A stretch of 64,000 nt of DNA, from assembly GCA_947683625.1 (NCBI GenBank), contig CANTUR010000047.1, forward strand, positions 5,518,001 to 5,582,000. Reading direction: 5' to 3'. Position 1 is the stretch's first letter. Each line of letters begins with the position of its first letter. Shown piece by piece: positions 21,301 to 34,400 of this stretch. Both the position numbers and the translations under genes were made by a program. The notes beneath the pieces were generated by a model that did no database searches, was not told where the DNA came from, and saw nothing but the letters and a program-made list of their open reading frames with translations. The stretch is from Mallotus nudiflorus (lineage: Eukaryota; Streptophyta; Magnoliopsida; Malpighiales; Euphorbiaceae).

Positions 21301-23101
21301 ACATGATCTAGAGATGGCTGCAGTGATCTTTGCTTTGAAGATTTGGAGACATTATCTGTACGGGGTGACTTGTGAGATATTTACTGATCACAAGAGCCTT
21401 AAGTACATTTTCCAGCAGCGAGATCTGAATCTGAGGCAGAGAAGATGGTTGGAACTGTTGAAGGACTATGATTGCGAGATTCTTTACCATCCGGGTAAGG
21501 CTAATGTGGTAGCAGATGCCTTGAGTAGGAAGTCCTCAGGTAGTCTTGCTCACATCGATATTGAGAGGAGACCATTAATCCAGGAATTGCATCTGATGGT
21601 GGATCAAGGTCTGATGATGAAGATCAGTAGATCAGGTGGACTGTTAGCTCAGTTTAAAGTACGATATGTACTGAGGGATAGGATTAAAGCAGCTCAGAGC
21701 CGAGATCCTATTCTAGAAGAGCTTGCAGAGAATGTCAGAGCAGGGAAGTTCACTGATTTCACACTCGATGACGATGGTGTGTTGTGGATCAGTGGTAGAT
21801 TGTGTGTTCCTGATGTGGATGATATGAGAGAAGAGATTTTAGAGGAAGCACATTCTACAGCTTACAGCGTTCATCCAGGTGTTACTAAGATGTACCACAG
21901 TATCAGAGATCTATACTGGTAGGATGGATTGAAGAAGGATGTTGCTGATTATGTTGCTAAGTGCTTGACGTGTCAGCAAGTGAAAGCCGAACATCATAAG
22001 CCTTCTGGGAAGCTTCAGCCTCTTCCTATTCTCGAGTGGAAGTGGGAAAGGATAGCTATGGATTTTGTGGTCGGTTTACCTCGTTCGAAGGATGGATACG
22101 ATTCCATCTGGGTGATTGTAGACAGATTGATGAAGTCTGCACATTTCTTGCCTGTGAAAGCCACATATTCAGTTGCTAGATTGGCGAAGTTGTACGTGAA
22201 GCATATTGTGTGCCTTCATGGAGTACCTGTGTCCATTGTGTCAGATAGAGGTTCAGTGTTTACTTCTCGTTTTTGGCAGAAGTTGCAGGAAGCGATGGGC
22301 ACTAGGTTGGATTTCAGTACTGCTTTTCATCCTCAGACAGATGGTCAGTCTGAGAGGACGATCCAGACACTGGAAGATATGTTGAGGATGTGTGTCTTGG
22401 ATTTGGGAGGTAGCTGGGATGATCATTTATCGCTTGTTGAGTTTGCATATAATAACAGCTACCATAGCAGTATTGGCATGGCACCATATGAGGCGTTGTA
22501 TGGAAGGAAGTGTAGATCCCCGTTGAGTTGGGATGAGATTGGTGAGAGAGCTTTGACTGGACCAGAGATGGTTCAGGATGCTGCAGAGAAAGTCGCCGTG
22601 ATCAAGCGTAGATTAGAGACCGCAGTTAGTAGACAGAAGAGTTATGCGGATCCTAGGCGCAGAGATGTGGAGTTTCAGGTTGGAGATTTCGTTTTTCTGA
22701 AAGTATCTCCGATGAAGGGTGTGATGAGATTTGGCAGGAAGGGTAAGTTAGCACCGAGATACATTGGACCGTTTGAGATTCTGGAGAGAATTGGCACTGT
22801 TGCATATCGGTTGGATTTGCCTCCGAGTATGTCACAGGTGCATCCAGTATTTCATATCTCGATGTTGAGGAAGTATATCTCAGATCCTTCACACGTGTTG
22901 CAGCCCGACAGTGTAGAAGTGAGTGAAGATTTGACTTTTGTGGAAGAACCTGTGGCGATCGTAGATTTTCAAGTTCGACAGTTGAGATCGAAGCAGATTC
23001 CGATGGTCAAGGTTTTGTGGCGTAGCGACAGAGTTGAAGAGCATACGTGGGAGACTGAAGCTGAGATGCGAGCTTCTTACCCGTATCTCTTTCCTTCTTG
23101 A
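18350..23101 (+). pseudogene. Tekay-type gag-pol polyprotein, copy 1, two internal TAG stops
   Basis: One frame of 1583 codons opens at ATG 18350 (MRRRARVAPPV) and closes at 23101. It is interrupted only by TAG at 20534 (codon ~729) and at 21920 (codon ~1191); there is no frameshift. Domains in order: capsid-type gag (~codons 85-270), Gln/Ser/Arg-rich linker, zinc knuckle CFRCGQTGHFARSC (~351), protease with DPGATHSF (~467; DSG is usual), RT with CIDYRELNK and FIDDILVY (~800), RNase H (~950-1060), integrase with CLTCQQVK and AMDFV, VSDRG and QSERT around the catalytic acids (~1200-1390), and a C-terminal chromodomain (~1530-1580) thought to guide insertion to heterochromatin. The first TAG falls inside RT and the second in the integrase zinc-binding region, so this copy cannot make the full enzyme set. 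The ATG at 18110 is rejected as start because it lies inside the LTR. Confidence 0.95.
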
Positions 23102-23136
23102 TCTTTTCTTTTTAGAATTCGGGGACGAATTCTTGT

Positions 23137-23149
23137 AAGGGGGGAAGAC
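23137..23149 (+). other. Polypurine tract, first internal region
   Basis: AAGGGGGGAAGAC directly precedes LTR B. It is the usual place and composition for plus-strand DNA priming. Confidence 0.85.
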
Positions 23150-26100
23150 TGTAATATCCCGTGTTTTTAAAATATTTTTACACAGTACCGGGATATGCAG
23201 AGTTAATGATTTCTGTATTTTATATGATATTTTTATGAGTTGATATGTATTTTAAACCTATTTTAATTACTGTGTTTTATATACAGTGTTTTACGTAAAA
23301 TTTTCCCGGGACTTGCATTTTCGGGGAAATTTTCACGTAAACAATGTATTATTAATTATTTTAAAGGTATTTACGGACTTACATGAACTCATACGTATTT
23401 TTAAATTATTAAATAAAGCCTGTGTGTGTATATTTATTTAATTAGGGTTATTAATTCCCTAATATTTTATTAAGTATTTAATTGTTTTAATTGTTATTTA
23501 ATTAATTTTATTTAGTATAAATTATTAAAATATTAATATTTTTATGTGTGTGGTGTATATTTGATGTGTGTAATTTAATATTATTTTAATATAAAGTATA
23601 AAGTATATATATATACATATATACATTAAAAATCAAAAAGTTTGCAAAATTATCATTTTGCCCCCGACAGTTTTTCTTCTTCTTCTTCTTCTCCGATCGT
23701 TCCCCATCGCCATTCCGCCGCCTGCCGTGCCGTTCCTTCACCGTGGGTGTGCCGTCCGGTGTGCCACCATCTTCCCCGACCAGTTTCGCCGCCTGTGGAG
23801 GCCGTTTCCGGCGTCGGGAGAGTGATTTTGGCCGGAGAAGCCGAAAATCAACTCACCATCGATCACGTCGATTCCGGCCACCATTTTCGACACTGCCAGT
23901 CTCTTTCTTCTCCTTGAGCTCCGGTGAGTGTTATTCTAGCTTTGGTTTGAGCTAAAATGGTCTAGAATTGCTTAGGTTTCGATTTGTAAATTTCGGCCTA
24001 TTAGGGTTTTCGATTTTTTTGAGCTTCGAATTGGATGATTCATGGAAACTTCCTTCACAAATGTTGTTCCTAGTAGCTTAATCTACATGTATGAATTTTT
24101 GTAGAATTTTTGGAGATTGTTTGGATTTTTGGGTATTTTTGAATATTTTAATATTATTTTCTAATTTTCGGAAATTAATTATTTAAATTATGAAATTGGA
24201 GTTTATGGTTAAATTGGGTGTTGAAATGAATTATAGGAATTTATTTGGAATTTTTATGAATTTCTAAGTATTTATTTTTAATTATTGAAGTTTAGGTGAT
24301 TTTGGAAAATTAGGTTAATTGTGTTTTAAATTGAATTTAATTGGTTAATTGAGTTTAATTATTAATATTATTGATAAATATGTTGAGAAAATTAATTTTG
24401 GATAAGTGTATGATTTTTGGTGAATTTTTGAAGTAATTTAAGTATATTTATATATATAGGGGTATTTTGGTAATTTTACCCTAAATTGTCTAAAAATGTA
24501 ATTTAATTGGTTTTAATAGTTATTTAAGGTATAAAAAATGATTTCTACAAATTATTTGGTATTTTTAACTAATTAAAACTATTTTTCGTGAATTATTTTC
24601 AATTATATATATAATATACGGTTTTTCTAATAAAATGAGTTTTAATCGACTTTTACAGTGTTTCAAGGTTAATTATGTAATTTCTACGTATGAAATGTAT
24701 TTCTGTGATTTAAGGATATTTTCGGTATATCTGGAATATTATTCTGTGTTTGTGGACCCTGGTCGGTGGACTGTAGTTTGGAGTCCGACCGTGGGATTTT
24801 GATTGTGTTGAGCTTGTTTTTCGAAGTGTGTTTCTTTGTAGGGTCGGCTCTACTCTTTTGAGTAGAGAGATGTCCGTTTTACAGGGGAGGTTCTGCCGAA
24901 TTTTCGGTAGAATTCTCGTAAAACGTGATGTCCAGTCGAACCCTAATTCTATTTCCGTATTTTAATACTCTAGATTGAATTCTAGGATTTCTGTTAGGTT
25001 TATTCTAATGTCGGTTATTTATTGCTTGATTAGTTGCGCCGAGACCGAGGGCTAGTGGACCAGGCCCGTCGGACCTGTCTCGTGGAGCGCATTAGGTGAG
25101 TTACTATATTATATATATATGCTTAGGATGCATGATTTAGAAAATGCATGTTTTATTTTGACTAAATATACATAAATAATGTGATTTATATTCAAGTATA
25201 TTTTTGGTATATATTTGGTATATAATAAATTATATACATGTTTTGTTAATAAAATATATTTAAAATGTTTTTAAATATATTTTTAGTTTAATTCATGATT
25301 TGATTGGATTTATTTGACATATATATACTCAAAATATACCTGGTTTATGTTTGGTATATTTCCAGTATATATATGGTTTATATTGTTGATTTATTTAAAT
25401 TCATGCATCATGTATTTGTGAATGAATGTTTTATTATTTATTAATGAAGGATATCAATAGAACGTGCTACCTAGTGGGCAGCACTAGGACCGAGTACATA
25501 CCGGTACGCCTATAGCTTTAGGCTATATTACTAACTTATTTGTGGATATTGATTTGATTATGATCATTTGATATGTGTGAGATGTGATTTGGGTGTGATT
25601 GCTGGAGCTCGGTTGACCAAGTGTCTCGGGGCCAATCACACTGGCAGTCAGACTGCTGGAGCTCGGTTGACTTAGTGTCTCGGGGCCAGTCTACTGTCCA
25701 TATGGATTAAGTGGATATATTTGGTATAAGTGAGCCTGTATGGCCAGAGTGTTGTTTAACACTATTTTCTGAGGTTGCGATATTCTAGGGTTCTATGTGA
25801 TCCTTCATAAATTGGGATTTTTCAGTAAAATATATAAAAAATGATTTTTCTGCATTTGTGTGTATTTGCCTGTATATATATTAGATATATATATACTGTT
25901 GACTGTATGCATTATCACTTAGTGTGTATGTATATATACTATAGTAATTCACTCAGTGAGGTCTGACTCCCCTCCGTTGACTAATTTTCAGGAGAGTCAA
26001 CTTCCTCAGACCTCAGTAGCAGGTCGATACGCCGGATTTCTTCCGCCCCGGCTTCTTTATATAAATTGTCTACTTGAGTCTTATTTATTTTATCTAGACA

Positions 26101-26394
26101 CTGCAGTAGTTGTGAATTAAAGTATTGGATTTCATGTATTTTGTTTTATGAGGAGATATATTATGTTGAAATTGGATTGTATTAAAGATTATATATATCT
26201 ATGTGATGAGATTTTTATTTAATCCAGTTGATATGGATAATATTATGATATTATGATTTTTATCTCTGCTACATATTATATTTTATTTTTATTGTGGCAT
26301 GCTTTATTTTATTTTTAGGCTTGCTACGAGTTCCGGATTCGAAAGAATTCCCGTTCCCTAGCGCCGGTCATGGCCCCTGTTTTGGGTCGTGACA
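23150..26394 (+). repeat. Tandem Tekay LTR B (middle, hybrid)
   Basis: 3245 bp. From its start to 25647 it shares LTR C's base at all twelve sites where LTR A stands apart. From 25898 to the end it shares LTR A's base at all six sites where LTR C stands apart (26172, 26267, 26271 and 26329 among them). Private bases are at 24839, 25498 and 26061. It therefore combines the 5' part of a 3' LTR with the 3' part of a 5' LTR, as expected for the junction of an unequal crossover. Confidence 0.95.
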
Positions 26395-26398
26395 AAGT

Positions 26399-26410
26399 TG
26401 GTATCAGAGC
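26399..26410 (+). other. Primer binding site, second internal region
   Basis: TGGTATCAGAGC, identical to the site at 18139, four bases after LTR B. Confidence 0.9.
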
Positions 26411-26609
26411 GAAGTTCGTATCAGAGTGGAGTTCTGTGTTAGGGCTTAGTTATGTGAGTTGTGGCCCTAGTTTTAAAGTTGTGTTTTCTGTTGGACTACT
26501 GCAGTGTATTAGGTTTGAGTATGTCTTGATGAGTATTCCTTGCTTTAGTTTTTCAGTGTTATTCCTCCGTTGTCTGTTTTGTCTGAATCTTTTCGTTTGT
26601 CTTTTTAGA

Positions 26610-29600
26610 ATGAGGAGGCGAGCGCGTGTCGCTCCACCGGTCGTTGAGGCCGAGGATGATGAGTCTTTTCAGGATGGGGTTTTACCTCCTGAGCCGCCAG
26701 TTAGGCGTAGAGGTCGTGGCAGGGGTAGACCTCGAGGAGCGGCAGGTCACCGTAGGCAGAGAGAGTTACAGGACGAGGAGCCTGTTGAGCCTGAGTTTGA
26801 TGTTCCTGTTCCTCCAGTTGTTCAGCCTGTTCAGCCTGCCTATCAGCAGGGTATGTCTGACCCTGAGGCAGCTTTGTTCTATGCCCGAGTTGGCAGGATT
26901 GCGTTTGATGGTACTTCTGATCCTTTAGATTTTCTGCATGCGATTGAGACTAGGACTCGGACTGCTCATACCGAGTACCAGAGGATCATGATTGTTGAGT
27001 TGTCTGTCGAGGGACCAGCCTTGGATTGGTTTATTCAGATGATCCAGCCTTATATGATGACGATGACATGGGCTCAGTTTCGAGAGCGATTCATGAGGAG
27101 ATTTTGTCCAGAGCCTCTTTGTTTGAGCTATCGTCTCCGTTTGACCAGTATTTCTCGAGGAGATCGATCTGTAGAGGAGTATACCCGAGAGTTTCTTCGT
27201 CTGGGTAGATATGCTGAGGATCTGATGCGAGATCAGTATTTCGCTGTTACTACATATGTTACTGGTTTGGGTTCAGCTTTTGCTGGTATGCCCACAGCAG
27301 GTCTTACTCTGGAGTCTGTGATTGAGCTAGCTAAGGAGATTGAGCTGAGGTTAGTTAGGCAGGGAGCGATGCCTGATTATTACCAGTTGGGAGTTCGGTC
27401 GAGTGGATCGCAGGCTACTCCATATTCGAGTTTTCATGTTGGTTCGAGTAGTCAGCAGCGAGGTTCGACTCAGCAGAGTCAAAGACAGCAGCAGCGAGTG
27501 CATCGGAGCAATAGACATGGCCGTGGAGGTCAGCGTAGATCGTTCAGATTTGGGTCAGGTGCTTCGAGCAGCAGCAGTGGTCGTAGTTCTGGATCAGCGG
27601 CCAGTGTTTGTCAGACTTGTGGTAGAGTCCATCAGGGACCGTGTTATCTGACACCACTGACATGCTTCAGATGCGGACAGACAGGACATTTTGCCAGATC
27701 GTGTCCTTATTCTAGGTATCAGCAGCAGCAGATTCCGCGATTCCCACAGCAGTCGATTGCTAGTGCAGCACCCGTGCCATTTCAGTTGCCACCAGCCCAG
27801 CATCAGAGTTCTACTCAGTTTGTTCCACAGCAGAGTCGTGGTAGAGGTACTAGAGGAGGTGCTAGAGGTGTTGGCCAGGCTTCTACCAGTCAGCAGGGAG
27901 GTCGAGGCCAGGCGAGAGTCTTCCATCTGACTCAGCAGGATGCTCAGGCATCTAATGCAGTCGTGGCAGGTATTCTTTCTGTTTGTTACCTGGATGCTTT
28001 GGTTTTGTTTGATCCGGGTGCCACGCATTCGTTTGTTTCTCCTGTTTTTGCTTCTAAATCTTGTTGGCAAGCTTCGAGGATGGCTTTTCCTTTGTCTGTT
28101 GCCACTCCTCTGAGTGATTCTTTGGACACCGATATTGTTCTTTCTGGTTGTCCAGTTCTCGTGGGAGATAGAGAATTATCCGCCGATTTGATTTTGTTGG
28201 ATGTGATGGAGTTTGATGTTATTTTGGGAATGGATTGGTTGTCTCAGCACTATGCCGTGGTAGATTGCAGGAATAAGGAGGTGACTTTTAGAATTCCTGG
28301 TGAAGAAGATTTTAAGTTTGTTGATGATAGGAGTTCAGCACCTCAGAATCTTATTTCTGCTATTTCTGCTAGGAAGTTGTTGAAGAGAGGTTGTCAGGGG
28401 TTTTTGGCATTGGTTAGGGATACGTCAGTGGAGAAGTTGTCACTCACAGATGTTCCGGTTGCTTGTGAGTTTCTTGATGTTTTTCCCGAGGAGTTGCCAG
28501 GTTTACCACCTCATAGAGAGATTGAGTTCTGTATAGATGTGGTTCCAGGTACTACTCCTATATCTATGCCACCTTATCATATGGCTCCAGCAGAGTTGAG
28601 AGAGTTAAAGGAGCAATTGCAAGAGTTGTTGGATAAAGGTTTTATCAGACCTAGTGTTTCTCCTTGGGGTGCACCAGTCCTGTTTGTGAAGAAGAAGGAT
28701 GGTACCCTGAGTCTGTGCATTGACTATAGAGAGCTGAACAAGGTGACAGTGAAGAACAAGTATCCTCTCCCGAGGATTGATGATTTGTTTGATTAGTTAC
28801 AAGGTGCACAATTCTTTTCTAAGGTCGACTTGAGGTCGGGTTATCATCAGCTGCGGATCAGTGAAGCTGATATTCCTAAGACAGCATTCCGCACTAGATA
28901 TGGTCATTATGAGTTTCTGGTGATGTCTTTTGGTTTGACTAATGCACCAGCAGCTTTTATGGACCTGATGAACAGAGTATTCAGACCGTATGTGGATCAG
29001 TTTGTAGTAGTCTTCATTGATGATATACTAGTATATTCGAGGAGTATGGAAGAGCATGTATATCACTTGAGGATTGTACTACAGACACTGAGAGATCATC
29101 AGCTTTATGCTAAATTCTCGAAGTGTGATTTCTGGATGGAGAGTGTTTCTTTTCTTGGACACGTAGTGTCTAAAGAAGGTATTCAGGTTGATCCACAGAA
29201 GGTTGAGGCAGTATCTGAGTGGCCTAGACCTACTTCAGTTACTGAGATTCGGAGTTTTCTGGGTTTAGCCGGGTATTATAGGCGGTTTGTGCAGGATTTT
29301 TCCAGGATTGCAGCCCTTATGACTCGCTTGACTCAGAAGAATGTTAGATTTGAGTGGTTAGAAGCTTGTGAGAATAGTTTTCAGTTGTTGAAGGAGAAGT
29401 TGACCACAGCGCCAGTATTAGCTTTGCCTAATAGTGTGGATAAGTTCACAGTTTACTGTGATGCCTCTAGAATTGGTCTTGGTTGTGTGTTGATGCAGAA
29501 TGGAAGGGTGATAGCCTATGCTTCGAGGCAGTTGAAGAAGCATGAGCAGAACTATCCCACACATGATCTAGAGATGGCTGCAGTGATCTTTGCTTTGAAG

Positions 29601-31361
29601 ATTTGGAGACATTATCTGTACGGGGTGACTTGTGAGATATTTACTGATCACAAGAGCCTTAAGTACATTTTCCAGCAGCGAGATCTGAATCTGAGGCAGA
29701 GAAGATGGTTGGAACTGTTGAAGGACTATGATTGCGAGATTCTTTACCATCCGGGTAAGGCTAATGTGGTAGCAGATGCCTTGAGTAGGAAGTCCTCAGG
29801 TAGTCTTGCTCACATCGATATTGAGAGGAGACCATTAATCCAGGAATTGCATCTGATGGTGGATCAAGGTCTGATGATGAAGATCAGTAGATCAGGTGGA
29901 CTGTTAGCTCAGTTTAAAGTACGATATGTACTGAGGGATAGGATTAAAGCAGCTCAGAGCCGAGATCCTATTCTAGAAGAGCTTGCAGAGAATGTCAGAG
30001 CAGGGAAGTTCACTGATTTCACACTCGATGACGATGGTGTGTTGTGGATCAGTGGTAGATTGTGTGTTCCTGATGTGGATGATATGAGAGAAGAGATTTT
30101 AGAGGAAGCACATTCTACAGCTTACAGCGTTCATCCAGGTGTTACTAAGATGTACCACAGTATCAGAGATCTATACTGGTAGGATGGATTGAAGAAGGAT
30201 GTTGCTGATTATGTTGCTAAGTGCTTGACGTGTCAGCAAGTGAAAGCCGAACATCATAAGCCTTCTGGGAAGCTTCAGCCTCTTCCTATTCTCGAGTGGA
30301 AGTGGGAAAGGATAGCTATGGATTTTGTGGTCGGTTTACCTCGTTCGAAGGATGGATACGATTCCATCTGGGTGATTGTAGACAGATTGATGAAGTCTGC
30401 ACATTTCTTGCCTGTGAAAGCCACATATTCAGTTGCTAGATTGGCGAAGTTGTACGTGAAGCATATTGTGTGCCTTCATGGAGTACCTGTGTCCATTGTG
30501 TCAGATAGAGGTTCAGTGTTTACTTCTCGTTTTTGGCAGAAGTTGCAGGAAGCGATGGGCACTAGGTTGGATTTCAGTACTGCTTTTCATCCTCAGACAG
30601 ATGGTCAGTCTGAGAGGACGATCCAGACACTGGAAGATATGTTGAGGATGTGTGTCTTGGATTTGGGAGGTAGCTGGGATGATCATTTATCGCTTGTTGA
30701 GTTTGCATATAATAACAGCTACCATAGCAGTATTGGCATGGCACCATATGAGGCGTTGTATGGAAGGAAGTGTAGATCCCCGTTGAGTTGGGATGAGATT
30801 GGTGAGAGAGCTTTGACTGGACCAGAGATGGTTCAGGATGCTGCAGAGAAAGTCGCCGTGATCAAGCGTAGATTAGAGACCGCAGTTAGTAGACAGAAGA
30901 GTTATGCGGATCCTAGGCGCAGAGATGTGGAGTTTCAGGTTGGAGATTTCGTTTTTCTGAAAGTATCTCCGATGAAGGGTGTGATGAGATTTGGCAGGAA
31001 GGGTAAGTTAGCACCGAGATACATTGGACCGTTTGAGATTCTGGAGAGAATTGGCACTGTTGCATATCGGTTGGATTTGCCTCCGAGTATGTCACAGGTG
31101 CATCCAGTATTTCATATCTCGATGTTGAGGAAGTATATCTCAGATCCTTCACACGTGTTGCAGCCCGACAGTGTAGAAGTGAGTGAAGATTTGACTTTTG
31201 TGGAAGAACCTGTGGCGATCGTAGATTTTCAAGTTCGACAGTTGAGATCGAAGCAGATTCCGATGGTCAAGGTTTTGTGGCGTAGCGACAGAGTTGAAGA
31301 GCATACGTGGGAGACTGAAGCTGAGATGCGAGCTTCTTACCCGTATCTCTTTCCTTCTTGA
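26610..31361 (+). pseudogene. Tekay-type gag-pol polyprotein, copy 2, same two TAG stops
   Basis: It lies exactly 8260 bp downstream of copy 1, with the same 1583-codon frame and the same TAG codons at 28794 and 30180. I see two changes, both G to A: 27511 (Ser to Asn in the Arg/Ser-rich linker) and 28579 (Arg to His just before RT). All other domains read as in copy 1. Sharing both stops shows that the element was already defective when it was duplicated, or was inserted in that state with help from an intact relative. With LTRs on both sides, each copy could still be transcribed. Confidence 0.95.
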
Positions 31362-31396
31362 TCTTTTCTTTTTAGAATTCGGGGACGAATTCTTGT

Positions 31397-31409
31397 AAGG
31401 GGGGAAGAC
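31397..31409 (+). other. Polypurine tract, second internal region
   Basis: AAGGGGGGAAGAC directly precedes LTR C. Confidence 0.85.
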
Positions 31410-34400
31410 TGTAATATCCCGTGTTTTTAAAATATTTTTACACAGTACCGGGATATGCAGAGTTAATGATTTCTGTATTTTATATGATATTTTTATGAGT
31501 TGATATGTATTTTAAACCTATTTTAATTACTGTGTTTTATATACAGTGTTTTACGTAAAATTTTCCCGGGACTTGCATTTTCGGGGAAATTTTCACGTAA
31601 ACAATGTATTATTAATTATTTTAAAGGTATTTACGGACTTACATGAACTCATACGTATTTTTAAATTATTAAATAAAGCCTGTGTGTGTATATTTATTTA
31701 ATTAGGGTTATTAATTCCCTAATATTTTATTAAGTATTTAATTGTTTTAATTGTTATTTAATTAATTTTATTTAGTATAAATTATTAAAATATTAATATT
31801 TTTATGTGTGTGGTGTATATTTGATGTGTGTAATTTAATATTATTTTAATATAAAGTATAAAGTATATATATATACATATATACATTAAAAATCAAAAAG
31901 TTTGCAAAATTATCATTTTGCCCCCGACAGTTTTTCTTCTTCTTCTTCTTCTCCGATCGTTCCCCATCGCCATTCCGCCGCCTGCCGTGCCGTTCCTTCA
32001 CCGTGGGTGTGCCGTCCGGTGTGCCACCATCTTCCCCGACCAGTTTCGCCGCCTGTGGAGGCCGTTTCCGGCGTCGGGAGAGTGATTTTGGCCGGAGAAG
32101 CCGAAAATCAACTCACCGTCGATCACGTCGATTCCGGCCACCATTTTCGACACTGCCAGTCTCTTTCTTCTCCTTGAGCTCCGGTGAGTGTTATTCTAGC
32201 TTTGGTTTGAGCTAAAATGGTCTAGAATTGCTTAGGTTTCGATTTGTAAATTTCGGCCTATTAGGGTTTTCGATTTTTTTGAGCTTCGAATTGGATGATT
32301 CATGGAAACTTCCTTCACAAATGTTGTTCCTAGTAGCTTAATCTACATGTATGAATTTTTGTAGAATTTTTGGAGATTGTTTGGATTTTTGGGTATTTTT
32401 GAATATTTTAATATTATTTTCTAATTTTCGGAAATTAATTATTTAAATTATGAAATTGGAGTTTATGGTTAAATTGGGTGTTGAAATGAATTATAGGAAT
32501 TTATTTGGAATTTTTATGAATTTCTAAGTATTTATTTTTAATTATTGAAGTTTAGGTGATTTTGGAAAATTAGGTTAATTGTGTTTTAAATTGAATTTAA
32601 TTGGTTAATTGAGTTTAATTATTAATATTATTGATAAATATGTTGAGAAAATTAATTTTGGATAAGTGTATGATTTTTGGTGAATTTTTGAAGTAATTTA
32701 AGTATATTTATATATATAGGGGTATTTTGGTAATTTTACCCTAAATTGTCTAAAAATGTAATTTAATTGGTTTTAATAGTTATTTAAGGTATAAAAAATG
32801 ATTTCTACAAATTATTTGGTATTTTTAACTAATTAAAACTATTTTTCGTGAATTATTTTCAATTATATATATAATATACGGTTTTTCTAATAAAATGAGT
32901 TTTAATCGACTTTTACAGTGTTTCAAGGTTAATTATGTAATTTCTACGTATGAAATGTATTTCTGTGATTTAAGGATATTTTCGGTATATCTGGAATATT
33001 ATTCTGTGTTTGTGGACCCTGGTCGGTGGACTGTAGTTTGGAGTCCGACCGTGGGATTTTGATTGTGTTGAGCTTGTTTTTCGAAGTGTGTTTCTTTGCA
33101 GGGTCGGCTCTACTCTTTTGAGTAGAGAGATGTCCGTTTTACAGGGGAGGTTCTGCCGAATTTTCGATAGAATTCTCGTAAAACGTGATGTCCAGTCGAA
33201 CCCTAATTCTATTTCCGTATTTTAATACTCTAGATTGAATTCTAGGATTTCTGTTAGGTTTATTCTAATGTCGGTTATTTATTGCTTGATTAGTTGCGCC
33301 GAGACCGAGGGCTAGTGGACCAGGCCCGTCGGACCTGTCTCGTGGAGCGCATTAGGTGAGTTACTATATTATATATATATGCTTAGGATGCATGATTTAG
33401 AAAATGCATGTTTTATTTTGACTAAATATACATAAATAATGTGATTTATATTCAAGTATATTTTTGGTATATATTTGGTATATAATAAATTATATACATG
33501 TTTTGTTAATAAAATATATTTAAAATGTTTTTAAATATATTTTTAGTTTAATTCATGATTTGATTGGATTTATTTGACATATATATACTCAAAATATACC
33601 TGGTTTATGTTTGGTATATTTCCAGTATATATATGGTTTATATTGTTGATTTATTTAAATTCATGCATCATGTATTTGTGAATGAATGTTTTATTATTTA
33701 TTAATGAAGGATATCAATAGAACGTGCTACCTAGTGGGCAGCACTAGGACCGAGTACGTACCGGTACGCCTATAGCTTTAGGCTATATTACTAACTTATT
33801 TGTGGATATTGATTTGATTATGATCATTTGATATGTGTGAGATGTGATTTGGGTGTGATTGCTGGAGCTCGGTTGACCAAGTGTCTCGGGGCCAATCACA
33901 CTGGCAGTCAGACTGCTGGAGCTCGGTTGACTTAGTGTCTCGGGGCCAGTCTACTGTCCATATGGATTAAGTGGATATATTTGGTATAAGTGAGCCTGTA
34001 TGGCCAGAGTGTTGTTTAACACTATTTTCTGAGGTTGCGATATTCTAGGGTTCTATGTGATCCTTCATAAATTGGGATTTTTCAGTAAAATATATAAAAA
34101 ATGATTTTTCTGCATTTGTGTGTATTTGCCTGTATATATATTAGATATATATATACTATTGACTGTATGCATTATCACTTAGTGTGTATGTATATATACT
34201 ATAGTAATTCACTCAGTGAGGTCTGACTCCCCTCCGTTGACTATTTTTCAGGAGAGTCAACTTCCTCAGACCTCAGTAGCAGGTCGATACGCCGGATTTC
34301 TTCCGCCCCGGCTTCTTTATGTAAATTGTCTACTTGAGTCTTATTTATTTTATCTAGACACTGCAGTAGTTGTGAATTAAAGTATTGGATTTCATGTATT

